Source: Dehalococcoidia bacterium (GTDB lineage: Bacteria > Chloroflexota > Dehalococcoidia > GIF9 > AB-539-J10). Taken from it: a DNA stretch of 64,000 bases. The notes under the pieces were generated by a model that was not told where the DNA came from, ran no database searches, and saw only the letters and a program-made list of their open reading frames with translations. Each line of letters begins with the position of its first letter. The first letter of the stretch is position 1. The stretch is taken from contig PWUU01000048.1 in NCBI GenBank assembly GCA_003562475.1, positions 52,206 to 116,205 on the forward strand, written 5' to 3'. A program made the translations under genes and the position numbers. Of this stretch, positions 16,188-25,050 are shown piece after piece.

Positions 16188-17351
16188 CTACGTACCGAAT
16201 TCTCCGCCCGCTGGCACCTGTGGAGTATCCCAGAAGCTGCTCAGGTCATGGTAGCGGTACGGTCGCCCTGACAGTGCATCCTCGTCGAAATCGACACCAA
16301 GACCGGGCCCGGAGGGCAACTCAATGCACTCATCCACCAGCGCCGGGAACGGCTCCTTCAGAATCTCCTTGTAGAACGGTGGATCTACCGCGAAGAACTC
16401 ATGAATGGTGAAGTTCGGCGCACACGCCTCGACATGGAGGTTGGCGGCCGCCATCACGGGGCCCCCGGCGCTGTGTGGGCTGAAGCCAACGTAGTACGCA
16501 TGCGCCATCTCACCTATCTTCTTCATCTCCGAGATGCCGCCCGCGTGGCACGGATCGGGGTTGATGGCATCACAGGCACGCTTCTCAAAGTAGTCGCGGA
16601 AGCACCACCGGGTGACGACACGTTCACCCGTGAGAATGACAATATCAGTCGCCGCATTGACCGCTGCCAGATCTTCGACAGCGGCATCGGTGGGCAATGG
16701 CTCCTCGAACCAGGCAGGGTTGTATTCTCGCATCGCATGCGCGAAGCGTATGGCTCCCTTAGTAGTGAGCCGTGAATGGCAGTCGATCATCAGTTGCACG
16801 TCATCACCGACGGCCTTGCGTACCTGCGCCACATTGTCAAGGACCTTCCGTATGTCGTCTTCGGTAGAGGTGAACACATCGCAGCCCCAGAACGGGTCCC
16901 ACTTCAGTGCCCTGGCGCCGCGCTCTTTGACCTCGCGCTCCGCCAGCCAGATGTAGTCGTCCGTAGTCCTGGCAGGGAACCACCAGCCGTTGTGATACAC
17001 AGACATGCGGTCACGAACAGGGCCACCCAGCAGCCGGTACACCGGCACACCCAGGCTCTTCCCCAGGATGTCCCACAGCGCAATATCGAGTGCGCTCATC
17101 GCGCTGGTTATGATGAAGCTCGGTCGCCAGTAGGCGTTACGAAACATGGTGGACCAGTGTCGCTCGATGTCTCTGGGATCCTTGCCCACGAGATACTCGC
17201 CGAGGTTATGGATGCAGGCCTCCACATCCTTTTCGTGCGCTTGCGTGGTTCCTTCACCCCAACCATAGATACCCTCATCCGTCTCCACCTTAACCAGAAG
17301 CCAGTTCCAGGTGGGCCGGTAGATGTACGTCTTGACTCCTGTAACCTTCAT
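16188..17351 (-). CDS. Mandelate racemase/muconate lactonizing (enolase) superfamily dehydratase
   Basis: 387 aa. N-terminal capping domain with YGWGEGTT and SALDIALWDILGKSLGVPVY, then a barrel with ALKWDPF (catalytic Lys region), LMIDCHSR (metal Asp and His), WFEEPLP (metal Glu), TGERVVT (metal Glu) and FSPHSAGGP (catalytic His). This pattern resembles D-galactonate and related sugar-acid dehydratases, which remove water to give 2-keto-3-deoxy acids. GGAGGG precedes the ATG at 17351. It follows porB by about 50 bp on the same strand, so a 2-keto acid made here could feed the oxidoreductase route; that link is inference. Confidence 0.85.
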   Translation of the reverse strand: MKVTGVKTYIYRPTWNWLLVKVETDEGIYGWGEGTTQAHEKDVEACIHNLGEYLVGKDPRDIERHWSTMFRNAYWRPSFIITSAMSALDIALWDILGKSLGVPVYRLLGGPVRDRMSVYHNGWWFPARTTDDYIWLAEREVKERGARALKWDPFWGCDVFTSTEDDIRKVLDNVAQVRKAVGDDVQLMIDCHSRLTTKGAIRFAHAMREYNPAWFEEPLPTDAAVEDLAAVNAATDIVILTGERVVTRWCFRDYFEKRACDAINPDPCHAGGISEMKKIGEMAHAYYVGFSPHSAGGPVMAAANLHVEACAPNFTIHEFFAVDPPFYKEILKEPFPALVDECIELPSGPGLGVDFDEDALSGRPYRYHDLSSFWDTPQVPAGGEFGT

Positions 17352-17401
17352 CACATCCCTCCTCGGTCACGTGCTCCTGCGACCCTCTCACACGGCCGGC
17401 A

Positions 17402-18319
17402 CTAGGCGATACCACACTCGACCTGCTTGCGGAACCGGTCCCACGATGCGTCCAGATCGCCCTGGATCCGAGCAAGCGCCTCATCGTTCCGGCGCGGCTT
17501 AAACAGGCCGGCGAATCGACCCTGCAGCTTCAGGTAATCCTCGAGAGGCTTCGGTTCCGATTTCTTCTCGAGTATGGACTTGCTCTTGAGGTTGAACGTG
17601 AGCTGCCCATTCTCGTACTCGTAGAGCGCCCACGCGCCTGTCTCCACGGCCAGACGACCCATCTCAACCGTCTTGTCCATCGGGAATCGCCAGCCGGGCG
17701 GGCACGGAGCGAGTATCTCGATGTACTTCGGCCCCTTGATGGACATCGCCTTGCGCACTTTCTGGAACAGATCCTCAGGGTAGCTCGGAACTGCGGTCGC
17801 CATATAGGGGACTCTATGCGCACGCATGATCGCCGGCAGGTCCTTCTTGGCCTCTGTCTTGCCGGCCCAGGTAGTCGTGGTCCAGGCCGCATACGGTGTG
17901 GCGCCACTCCTCTGGATTCCGGTATTGGAGTACATCTCGTTGTTGTAACAGATATAGATGAAGTTCGTATTCCTCTCCACCGCGCCTGAGAGCGCCTGAA
18001 TGCCGATATCGTAAGTGCCGCCGTCACCGGCCCACACCACCACATTGGTATCGCCTTTGCCCTGGCGTTTGAGACCGGCAGCAATGCCCGAAGCGCCCGC
18101 TGCGGCCGCCTCGAAGGCGATGCTCATCACCGGAATGTCAAAGACCGTGTTCGGATAAGCACCGAGGCAGACCACGGCGCAGCAGGCGGGGATCGTGAAC
18201 ACGGTGTTCCTGCCCAGGGCCTTCATGGCTATACGGAGCGCAAGGCTGCTGGGACAACCCGGGCATCCGGTATTTCCCGCTTCAATTAGTTCTTCATTTG
18301 GCAGGCTCTTGATTGCCAT
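17402..18319 (-). CDS. porB: Pyruvate/2-oxoacid:ferredoxin oxidoreductase, beta subunit
   Basis: 305 aa. GCPGCPSSLALR holds two of the cluster cysteines. WAGDGGTYDIGIQALSGAVERN is the TPP/Mg motif (GDG..N) and CYNNEMYSNTGIQRSGATP is typical of pyruvate-type beta subunits. The later APCPPGW is also conserved. Last subunit of the leftward porGDAB operon, 12 bp after porA. The complex oxidatively decarboxylates pyruvate (or a related 2-oxoacid) to acyl-CoA, reducing ferredoxin. Confidence 0.92.
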   Translation of the reverse strand: MAIKSLPNEELIEAGNTGCPGCPSSLALRIAMKALGRNTVFTIPACCAVVCLGAYPNTVFDIPVMSIAFEAAAAGASGIAAGLKRQGKGDTNVVVWAGDGGTYDIGIQALSGAVERNTNFIYICYNNEMYSNTGIQRSGATPYAAWTTTTWAGKTEAKKDLPAIMRAHRVPYMATAVPSYPEDLFQKVRKAMSIKGPKYIEILAPCPPGWRFPMDKTVEMGRLAVETGAWALYEYENGQLTFNLKSKSILEKKSEPKPLEDYLKLQGRFAGLFKPRRNDEALARIQGDLDASWDRFRKQVECGIA

Positions 18320-18330
18320 TCATTACCCCC

Positions 18331-19482
18331 TCAGTCCTTGATCCCCCACCATTCCACATCCAGCGACTCGCCGCTCACGACCTTCTTCACCATGTCACAC
18401 ATGTCGTGAAAGGTCACGTCTCTGCCACCAAGGCCGGCAATGAAGCCGGACACAGGCGAGTCGGCGTGGCCGTACAGCGATGACTTCAGCTCGACATACA
18501 GCGTGCCTCCGGCACCGGGGGAGACGTTACGGTCAATCACGATGAACCTCCGTCCCGGTGCAATCCGGCGGAACTCATCGTCAGGGAACGGTCTGAACAT
18601 TCTCACGCGCAGAAGCCCTACCTTGAACCCCTGCTTTCGCAGTTCGCGAACCGCGACGCGTGCCTCAGCGCCAAAGGCGCCCATAGCCACAATCACACAC
18701 TCGGCGTCGTCGCACTGCATTTCTTCAACGAGGGCGCCATGATCCACACCGAACCGTTCTCGCCATTCACGACATACCTCGGGCCAGTGCGCCCTGGCGC
18801 GAAGAAGCCCTTCATGCAGGTTCTTGCGCATTCCGCCGTACTCTGCCTGAGGCAGCATATTCGCAAAGGTCACGGGGTCCTCAGGATCGATTCTCCACAG
18901 GGGCTTCCACAGTGGCAGGAACGCATCTATCTCTGACTGCTCCGGCACGTCCACGGGCATGGAGGTATGCGACAGCACGAACGCATCGAAATTGACCATG
19001 ACCGGCACCTGCACGTCCTCCATCTCAGCAAGACGATACGCCTGAATAATCGAGTCGAATATCTCCTGACCGTCAGAGCAATACAGCTGAATCCAGCCGG
19101 TGTCGCGCTGCGACAGCGAATCGCTCTGATCAGCCCAGATGTTCCATCCTGGACCGAGCGCACGGTTGACATTAACCATGATGATCGGCAGCCTGGACAT
19201 TGCTGCCCAGTGGAGCATCTCGTGCATCAGCGCAAGTCCATGTGCGGATGTAGCGGTGAATGTCCTCACGCCGGTGGCGGCGGCGCCGATGACAGCGGTC
19301 ATGGCGCTGTGCTCACTTTCCACACGCATGTACTCTGCGTCGAGCTCGCCCGACTCAACCATGTCTGCAGTCTTCTCGACGATTACTGTCTGCGGTGTGA
19401 TGGGATACGCGGCGATGAACTCCGGCCGCGCCATCTGCGCGGCCTTCGCCGCGATGCGGTCACCGGTGTCAATCATAATCAT
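18331..19482 (-). CDS. porA: Pyruvate/2-oxoacid:ferredoxin oxidoreductase, alpha subunit
   Basis: 383 aa from the ATG at 19482, which overlaps the porD stop as ATGA and follows GAGGGG. FIAAYPITPQTVIVE and EYMRVESEHSAMTAVIGAAATGVRTFTATSAHGL are hallmark alpha-subunit motifs, as is NVNRALGPGWNIW. The C-terminal half carries the RVRMFRPFPDDE transketolase-C motif. The track start at 19527 would read back into porD. Confidence 0.93.
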   Translation of the reverse strand: MIMIDTGDRIAAKAAQMARPEFIAAYPITPQTVIVEKTADMVESGELDAEYMRVESEHSAMTAVIGAAATGVRTFTATSAHGLALMHEMLHWAAMSRLPIIMVNVNRALGPGWNIWADQSDSLSQRDTGWIQLYCSDGQEIFDSIIQAYRLAEMEDVQVPVMVNFDAFVLSHTSMPVDVPEQSEIDAFLPLWKPLWRIDPEDPVTFANMLPQAEYGGMRKNLHEGLLRARAHWPEVCREWRERFGVDHGALVEEMQCDDAECVIVAMGAFGAEARVAVRELRKQGFKVGLLRVRMFRPFPDDEFRRIAPGRRFIVIDRNVSPGAGGTLYVELKSSLYGHADSPVSGFIAGLGGRDVTFHDMCDMVKKVVSGESLDVEWWGIKD

Positions 19483-19748
19483 TGATCCAGCCCCTCCCTC
19501 GTCATGGAAATGGCCGACGTCGGGCACTCGTTGGCGCAGATACCGCAGCCTTTGCAGTAGTCGTAGTCAATTGAGATCGAGTCGTCATCGGCCCGTTTAA
19601 TGCATGCGTCCGGACACGATATCCAGCAACGCAGGCACTTGCTGCACTTGGAGAGATCCAGCGTTGGTCGAAAGTCCCGCCACGACCCTGTCTTTCCCAT
19701 CGCCCCGGCGACGGGCCGCGAGATAGTGGTCTTTGGCTTGTAGGTCAC
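19479..19748 (-). CDS. porD: 2-oxoacid:ferredoxin oxidoreductase, delta (2x[4Fe-4S] ferredoxin) subunit
   Basis: 89 aa from a GTG that overlaps the porG stop (GTGA) with GGAGG just upstream; the longer track form is unlikely. Two cluster motifs, CSKCLRCWISCPDACI and CKGCGICANECPTSAI, each Cx2Cx2Cx3CP, make it the electron-output ferredoxin subunit. Confidence 0.92.
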   Translation of the reverse strand: MTYKPKTTISRPVAGAMGKTGSWRDFRPTLDLSKCSKCLRCWISCPDACIKRADDDSISIDYDYCKGCGICANECPTSAISMTREGLDQ

Positions 19749-20305
19749 CAGTTCACCTCCGTCTGCTCGTACGCCTCCCGGGCCGCAAGTGCGTTTCGTT
19801 CTCCCGGTTCGCCCTTCCATTGATCCTTAATGGCACTTTCAATCGCCCCGATCGAGACCAGTTCGGTCACGCGAGGGATCGCACCGAGTATGGGCGTGTT
19901 GATGATAGGTATGCCTCCCACCATGAGCTTGTGCTTGATTGCGATAGCGGCAGCATCGACAGTAGCAACCCTGAACTCCTTTGAGAAATCGAAGTCGGCG
20001 GGCTTGCCGGTCGTATTAAGTATGAGAACACTCTCAGCCTTGAGTCCATCAGTCACATTCACGAGCTGCAACAGACCAGGGTCGACCACGACAACGATGT
20101 CGGGATTGTATATCTGGCTTCTAAGATCAACGTCGGTTCCGGATATGCGAGCAAAGGCTTTCACAGGCGCCCCACGGCGCTCCGAACCAAAGAGCGGAAA
20201 GGCCTGGACTCCTCTGTAGCCATCCTTCAGCGCTGCCGCAACCAGAAGGTTTGCGGCCGTAACCGCACCCTGTCCCCCCCTTCCGTGAAACAGGATTTCA
20301 AGCAT
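19745..20305 (-). CDS. porG: 2-oxoacid:ferredoxin oxidoreductase, gamma subunit
   Basis: 186 aa. FHGRGGQGAVTAANLLVAAAL is the gamma-subunit signature, followed by AFPLFGSERRGAPVKAF and the NTPILGAIPRVT segment. First gene of porG-porD-porA-porB, the order found in archaea and Thermotoga. AAGGAGG lies 8-9 nt before the ATG. Confidence 0.93.
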   Translation of the reverse strand: MLEILFHGRGGQGAVTAANLLVAAALKDGYRGVQAFPLFGSERRGAPVKAFARISGTDVDLRSQIYNPDIVVVVDPGLLQLVNVTDGLKAESVLILNTTGKPADFDFSKEFRVATVDAAAIAIKHKLMVGGIPIINTPILGAIPRVTELVSIGAIESAIKDQWKGEPGERNALAAREAYEQTEVNW

Positions 20306-20391
20306 GCTCTAATGCCTCCTTCGGGACAACGCACCCATATGCCCTCATGCACGTCACCGCAGCGGGACACGCAAGGGACCCGGTCCGCGGC

Positions 20392-20440
20392 AAAAAAGGG
20401 GGGCATGTCGTATGACATGCCCCCGCCAGTTTCACTGGCG
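20392..20440 (-). terminator. Intrinsic terminator with tandem hairpin (minus strand)
   Basis: A perfect 11-bp stem (20399-20409 with 20414-20424, 4-nt loop) is followed on the minus strand by six U (20397-20392). A second hairpin, CGCCAGT-TTC-ACTGGCG (20424-20440), directly precedes it. It would end minus-strand transcription from the cupin gene or a leader between cupin and porG. The 175 nt between the cupin stop and this site could form a long leader, making attenuation of porGDAB conceivable. Confidence 0.7.
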
Positions 20441-20599
20441 TATGTACACCACAATAACCACGCGTACGTCCCTCATTCGGCCCGCCTCGACGGAAGGATA
20501 CTCCGGTTCTGTACCTCAAGGCAAGTCATTCGTCTGACACCACCCTCTCCCAAGGTGTGGGGCCGTACTGCCCGCTCGCATCCGGTAGGTTGAAGGGCG

Positions 20600-20935
20600 T
20601 CAGGACCTGATCATCACCAGCATCATCTTAAAGGCAGTCGTTGCATACAACGCGTGGGGTTGGTTCGCGGGCATAATAACCATCTCACCGGATCCCAGGC
20701 GAACGTCGCTGCCGGAGATAGTCACCTGCGCTTCGCCGTCAAAGACGTAGACAAGCGCATCATAAGGTGCCGTGTGCTCGCTCAAGCCCTGTCCCCTGTC
20801 GAAAGCGAACAGAGTGACAGTGCCGACCTTCCGATCGACCATCGTCCTGCTGACAACGGCGCCCTGCTGATACGCGACCAAATCGGTCAGCTTCACGGCC
20901 CGGCCCTTGAGATCCTGTTGCTCCTCGTGTTCCAC
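20600..20935 (-). CDS. Small cupin-domain protein
   Basis: 111 aa from a GTG with AAGGAG 7 nt upstream; the track start adds a Cys-rich lead with no support. A single cupin barrel: LSEHTAPYDALVYVFDGEAQVTISG is cupin motif 1 (H..x..E) and LGSGEMVIMPANQPHALYA motif 2. Such proteins often bind a metal; function unknown. It shares strand with porGDAB but is separated by the strong terminator. Confidence 0.8.
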   Translation of the reverse strand: MEHEEQQDLKGRAVKLTDLVAYQQGAVVSRTMVDRKVGTVTLFAFDRGQGLSEHTAPYDALVYVFDGEAQVTISGSDVRLGSGEMVIMPANQPHALYATTAFKMMLVMIRS

Positions 20936-21188
20936 GACACCACTCCTTGCGTCGGTTGATTCTGTCGCTGGCCCGTTACCCCGCTGGCACTTCGGACAGT
21001 GACAACATACTACCGCAACTTCCTGCCCTGCGGCCAAAGCACTCTGGAGACGCCTGCCGGCACTCCCGAACCGTTTCACACCGGGAGGGGACATCCCGCC
21101 GCCAGGTTGGTCGAGCCACCTGCACAGTGCTACAATTCACGTTGGCGCCAGGGCGCCTGCAGACCTACCGTCGCCACTTCCAATAACC

Positions 21189-22292
21189 ATGGAGAAGAAA
21201 GACTACTACGAGATTCTGGGCGTCGCACGAATTGCCGACGATGCCTCGATCAAACGATCGTACCGCACACTGGCAATGCGCTATCACCCCGACCGTAATC
21301 CTGGTGATGGCGAGTGTGTCGCGAGAATGAAGGAGATCAATGAGGCATATGCAGTCCTGTGCGACTCCGAGAAGCGACGACTATACGACATATACGGTCA
21401 TGAAGGCCTCTCCGGTTACAGCCAGACAGACATCTTCGGTAGTGTCGATTTCTCGACTCTATTCCGCGAGTTCGGGCTGAGCGGCTTCGGGTTCGGAAAC
21501 GGAATACTTGACAACCTGTTCGGTCGGAGCCGTACCGCGACGAGAGAACGCCGTCGGGCTACTAACCTGCGTTACAACCTTGAGCTAACACTTGAGGAGG
21601 CAGCCTCTGGAGTGGAGCAGGTGCTCGAGATCCCGCACCATCGCACCTGTACCTCCTGTCGTGGCAGCGGTGCGAAAGAAGGAGCCATCAATACCTGTGA
21701 GCAATGCCACGGTACCGGACAGATGGTGCGGGAACACCGCTCGGGCATCGGAGTGTTCCGACAAATAAGCATGTGCAGCACCTGTCACGGCAACGGTCGA
21801 GTGGTTACTGAGAAGTGTTCGCTCTGCGACGGAAAAGGTATCCTCGAGGAGGTCCGCGAGGTCGCCGTCGCCATTCCGGCAGGAGTCGACACCGGCCATA
21901 CGATAAGGCTGTCGGGTGAGGGTCAGCCCGGAGATGGTGATATCGCTCGAGGCGACCTCTACGTGGTAGTCAGCGTGGCGAAGCATCCGGTATTCGAGCG
22001 CCATGGCGACGACCTCTACATGGAGCAGGACATCGGTATCGCGGAGGCTGCGCTCGGCGCATCGCTGCAGGTGCCCAGCCTCAATGGCGAGTGCACGCTG
22101 GAAGTGCCCGAAGGCACACAGACGGGATCCCTTCTCCGGCTCAGGGGAAAGGGAATGCCGCGACCCGGCAGCAGGCACAAAGGCGACCTCTATGTGGTCG
22201 CTCGTGTCGCCGTTCCTACGCACCTGACGCGGCAACAACGAGAGCTACTGCACGAGTTTCGCCGTCTCGAGAGAGAGGAGAGTAACACATGA
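21189..22292 (+). CDS. dnaJ: Chaperone DnaJ
   Basis: 367 aa. J-domain at residues 4-70 with the HPD motif in MRYHPDRNPG, then a Gly/Phe region (FGLSGFGFGNG). The Cys-rich domain has all four CxxCxGxG repeats (CTSCRGSG, CEQCHGTG, CSTCHGNG, CSLCDGKG) binding two zinc ions. The C-terminal substrate-binding domains follow. It stimulates DnaK ATPase in protein folding. No dnaK or grpE is adjacent; instead its stop overlaps the next gene by ATGA. Slightly short for type I DnaJ because the Gly/Phe linker is brief. Confidence 0.95.
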   Translation: MEKKDYYEILGVARIADDASIKRSYRTLAMRYHPDRNPGDGECVARMKEINEAYAVLCDSEKRRLYDIYGHEGLSGYSQTDIFGSVDFSTLFREFGLSGFGFGNGILDNLFGRSRTATRERRRATNLRYNLELTLEEAASGVEQVLEIPHHRTCTSCRGSGAKEGAINTCEQCHGTGQMVREHRSGIGVFRQISMCSTCHGNGRVVTEKCSLCDGKGILEEVREVAVAIPAGVDTGHTIRLSGEGQPGDGDIARGDLYVVVSVAKHPVFERHGDDLYMEQDIGIAEAALGASLQVPSLNGECTLEVPEGTQTGSLLRLRGKGMPRPGSRHKGDLYVVARVAVPTHLTRQQRELLHEFRRLEREESNT

Positions 22293-23230
22293 CCCACGAC
22301 CTTGCACTATCGACGATGTCGGCCCGCGGCCGCTACACCGACCTCCTGGAGTTCTCCCGCGATGCCCAGAGATGGGGATACAGCGCCATCGAGGCGAACG
22401 CCTACGTCACGTCGCACGAGATGCTGGAGCGCCTCGCCGCCGGGCCACTGCCGCTATCCAGCCTGCACAATCCTGTCCCAAATATACGCTCGTTGAGTGG
22501 CATATCGTCGTACGACCTCAATCTCTGCTCTCTCGATGACGCCGAACACGAGGAGGCAGTCGGTCTCGCACGGGAAACCATCGAGCAGGCTGCCCGGCTG
22601 GGCGCACGGGCCGTGGTGGTGCACTTCGGTCATGTTCCCATCGGAAAGGAGATGCAGCGGCAGCTGCATGACCTGTGGCATGAGTGCAGGACGGAGTCGG
22701 CCGAGTACGTAGAGGTGCAGAGACGCATACCAGAGCTTCGTGCCCGGTTCGCCGCCAGACCCCTCGAACGTGCGATGGAGACGCTCTATGAACTTGAAGG
22801 GCTTTCACGAGACCGGGGCGTCCTCCTCGGCATCGAGACGCGGCACAATCTTCACGAGATACCAAACGTCGATGAGATGGAGGCGATGCTTCGCGCCGCC
22901 GACCCGGCAGTCGTGGGCTACTGGCACGATACGGGCCACGCTGCTACCCACGAGCAACTCGGTTTCACCACACAGGAGGAGTGGCTGCGACGCCACTCAC
23001 ACCGGATGAACGGCATTCACCTGCATGATATCAACAGCGACCGCGACCATCAGTGCCCCGGGACAGGCCGCCTCGACTGGGACCTCGTACGCCGACATAC
23101 GCCACCTTCGGCAATACGAGTGTGCGAGGTTGGAGAGTGGAATACGCTCGAATGCCTCCGGGCCTGTCCCGAGTTCCTGACACAAGTGGGAATTATCTCG
23201 CCGGTCGGCGTCGATAGTACGGTCAGGTGA
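22289..23230 (+). CDS. Sugar phosphate isomerase/epimerase-like TIM-barrel protein
   Basis: 313 aa. AP-endonuclease-2/xylose-isomerase-like barrel: YSAIEANAYV, RAVVVHFGHVPIG, GVLLGIETRHNLHEIPN, VGYWHDTGHA and GIHLHDIN give the metal-binding Glu/His/Asp set of the family. It overlaps dnaJ by 4 nt and is probably translated with it, which is an unusual partnership. Substrate unknown. Confidence 0.82.
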   Translation: MTHDLALSTMSARGRYTDLLEFSRDAQRWGYSAIEANAYVTSHEMLERLAAGPLPLSSLHNPVPNIRSLSGISSYDLNLCSLDDAEHEEAVGLARETIEQAARLGARAVVVHFGHVPIGKEMQRQLHDLWHECRTESAEYVEVQRRIPELRARFAARPLERAMETLYELEGLSRDRGVLLGIETRHNLHEIPNVDEMEAMLRAADPAVVGYWHDTGHAATHEQLGFTTQEEWLRRHSHRMNGIHLHDINSDRDHQCPGTGRLDWDLVRRHTPPSAIRVCEVGEWNTLECLRACPEFLTQVGIISPVGVDSTVR

Positions 23231-23287
23231 TTCAACAGGACGGAGTCCTGCCACTCAACAGTCGTCCCTCTCCTGTCCGCAGCAGCC

Positions 23288-23563
23288 TCATTCTCTACTG
23301 GACACAGGCGTCAACAGAGGGCTCCCTGTAACCACGCACTCAAATATGCCATCGACCGGGCCTACTCGCACTCGCTGCCACTCCTGGTCTTCTTCCTCCG
23401 CGTAGACGGCCACCTTGAAGAGAAGAAGAACGCCATCCACGAGCATCATCGGAAGTGGTCGCACCCGGCAGACCATCGCGTGCCTGATCTCAAACACAGG
23501 ATCGGGCAACGTCAGCGACACGCGAGCCCGCCTCACCAACGAGCTCATCAACTTGATCAGCAC
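23288..23563 (-). CDS. Uncertain small ORF or gene remnant
   Basis: The frame reads VLIKLMSSLVRRARVSLTLP onward and stays open for about 20 further codons upstream of the GTG. Its composition looks protein-like and it lies about 60 bp downstream of the coiled-coil gene on the same strand, but there is no convincing ribosome site and I recognise no family. It may be a degraded gene. The plus-strand frames here look worse. Confidence 0.28.
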   Translation of the reverse strand: MLIKLMSSLVRRARVSLTLPDPVFEIRHAMVCRVRPLPMMLVDGVLLLFKVAVYAEEEDQEWQRVRVGPVDGIFECVVTGSPLLTPVSSRE

Positions 23564-23621
23564 CCGGGCGAGATAGTGCTGGAGCGCGCGATACCCAGAG
23601 CTATTCCACGTGCACCGTCAC

Positions 23622-24638
23622 CTACACACTTGAAAGGTTGGCTACCGCCTCCTTTGCTGCCTCACGAGCACCTGCTTCTGCGGCAAGCCCGAGATATCGC
23701 TTGAAATCGATGAACTTGCCAACTCCGTCAATGACTGCATCGGGGACCTTGGAATCGCCAAGCACGAACGTGTGCATTTCGATGCCCATGCGCTTCCGGA
23801 TGCTCTCGAAGTCTATGCTGGTTTCAAGCCCTGCACCAGCGGCCTTCAATCTCTCGTGATCGCCGGACAATGCCGCGTTGCGTTCCTCCAGATCGGCATG
23901 AGCTTTCCTGAGCTCATCGAGCCGCCGCGCGTACTCGTCGCACTCGGCAATAAGACCGGCCTTCTCCTGCTCGAGCACCGCAATTCGTTTGCCACGCTCA
24001 TCGATCTGTGAGCGAAGGTCATCAGCCGCCTGCCGGTGCTCCTCCCTGAGCGCATTGAGCTCTCCTTCGTACCGCGCAAAGGCGCCTGTCTTCTCTTTCT
24101 GCAATCCGGCAATGTGATCCTCGTATCTCTGCACGATGTCGTTCTTCTCCTGGTTCAGGACGACCGTCTGCAACTTGAGGTGTTCGACGTCGGAAAGCTT
24201 GCCGACGACCTCCTCATAGTTTGTCTTCAATTCTTCGTAATCACTGCCCACCACATCCGCCACCTTCTGCGCGAGAGCATCGTAGTTCGCCCGCTCTCTA
24301 TCGCGCTGGCTCTCTACCTCGCCAATCTGCTCCTGCATCTGATCAAGTTCCCTGGTGTACTGCTGATGCAGGGCGCTGTACGTCATGAGAGCGGTGACTT
24401 TGGCCACCGACTCCGCGCGACCCTTGATGTCAAATGGCCCGAAGACGCGGTCAGTGGCACGATCAACACCGCTCAGGCTGGTCCTGTACTCTCTGAGAAC
24501 CTTCTCTACCACAGGATCCAGTCCCAGCTGTGCATAGAGCCTCTCTGCCATCCTCTGCTGCCGCAAGTCCATGGACAACAGGCTGATCTCCTCGGCTTTC
24601 ACAATCTGGGTATGCTCAAGGCTGTTCTTCTCTTCCAT
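23622..24638 (-). CDS. Long coiled-coil protein, function unknown
   Basis: 338 aa. Residues about 85-275 are a near-continuous coiled coil rich in Glu, Gln, Lys and Arg (for example QEKNDIVQRYEDHI, ERGKRIAVLEQEKAGL). A non-coil N-terminus (LYAQLGLDPVVEKVLREY) and a C-terminus (IDFESIRKRMGIEMHTFVLGD) flank it. No signal peptide or membrane segment, so a cytoplasmic structural or scaffolding role is plausible. AAAGGAG precedes the ATG. I know no named family. Single gene. Confidence 0.75.
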   Translation of the reverse strand: MEEKNSLEHTQIVKAEEISLLSMDLRQQRMAERLYAQLGLDPVVEKVLREYRTSLSGVDRATDRVFGPFDIKGRAESVAKVTALMTYSALHQQYTRELDQMQEQIGEVESQRDRERANYDALAQKVADVVGSDYEELKTNYEEVVGKLSDVEHLKLQTVVLNQEKNDIVQRYEDHIAGLQKEKTGAFARYEGELNALREEHRQAADDLRSQIDERGKRIAVLEQEKAGLIAECDEYARRLDELRKAHADLEERNAALSGDHERLKAAGAGLETSIDFESIRKRMGIEMHTFVLGDSKVPDAVIDGVGKFIDFKRYLGLAAEAGAREAAKEAVANLSSV

Positions 24639-24792
24639 ACGAGAGCTCCTTTCTCACCTGTACAATCGTATAACGTCCTGCAGTGAAAAGAGTTTGTCCC
24701 CACACAGGCGCACGTGCACCACCATATCACGACAAGCGTAGCGCCAGGTCAAGTGGCAGGCCAGGTACCGAGACCTGTCAGGCCAGGGGTCA

Positions 24793-25050
24793 CTACTGAA
24801 GTGAGGCTACAGCGTCGCAGAGGTCCGGATGCTCCGCGAGAAGCTCCTCTAATGAAAGATCGCGACCATCGGACAGGAACGCGCGGGTACCCGCCTCATC
24901 CAGCACAATGACACCGAGAGCTTCCCGACACATGACTACCATGAGACGATGCGAATCCAGCATCCGTCGTCCCAACGTCCACGCTATGGGAATCAACTCA
25001 CGGTCGCCTATTCTCACCGCAGGCTCGAGCTCTACTCTCTTTTCTTCCAT
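24793..25050 (-). CDS. Small protein downstream of YtfJ/DUF2953 genes
   Basis: 85 aa from the ATG at 25050 (MEEKRVELEPAVRIGDREL); the longer track frame runs through the preceding gene. It overlaps the DUF2953 gene end by 19 nt, so is probably translationally coupled. GDRELIPIAWTLGRRM and LGVIVLDEAGTRAFL recall the 'usable signal plus function-value' layout of YtfJ-type proteins, perhaps a distant small relative. No known function. Confidence 0.6.
   Translation of the reverse strand: MEEKRVELEPAVRIGDRELIPIAWTLGRRMLDSHRLMVVMCREALGVIVLDEAGTRAFLSDGRDLSLEELLAEHPDLCDAVASLQ

Noticed and set aside
20440-20599. T-box riboswitch upstream of porGDAB
   Set aside because: An AGGGTGG-like string is present but the rest of the T-box consensus and a specifier loop are not, and the downstream genes are not amino-acid genes.
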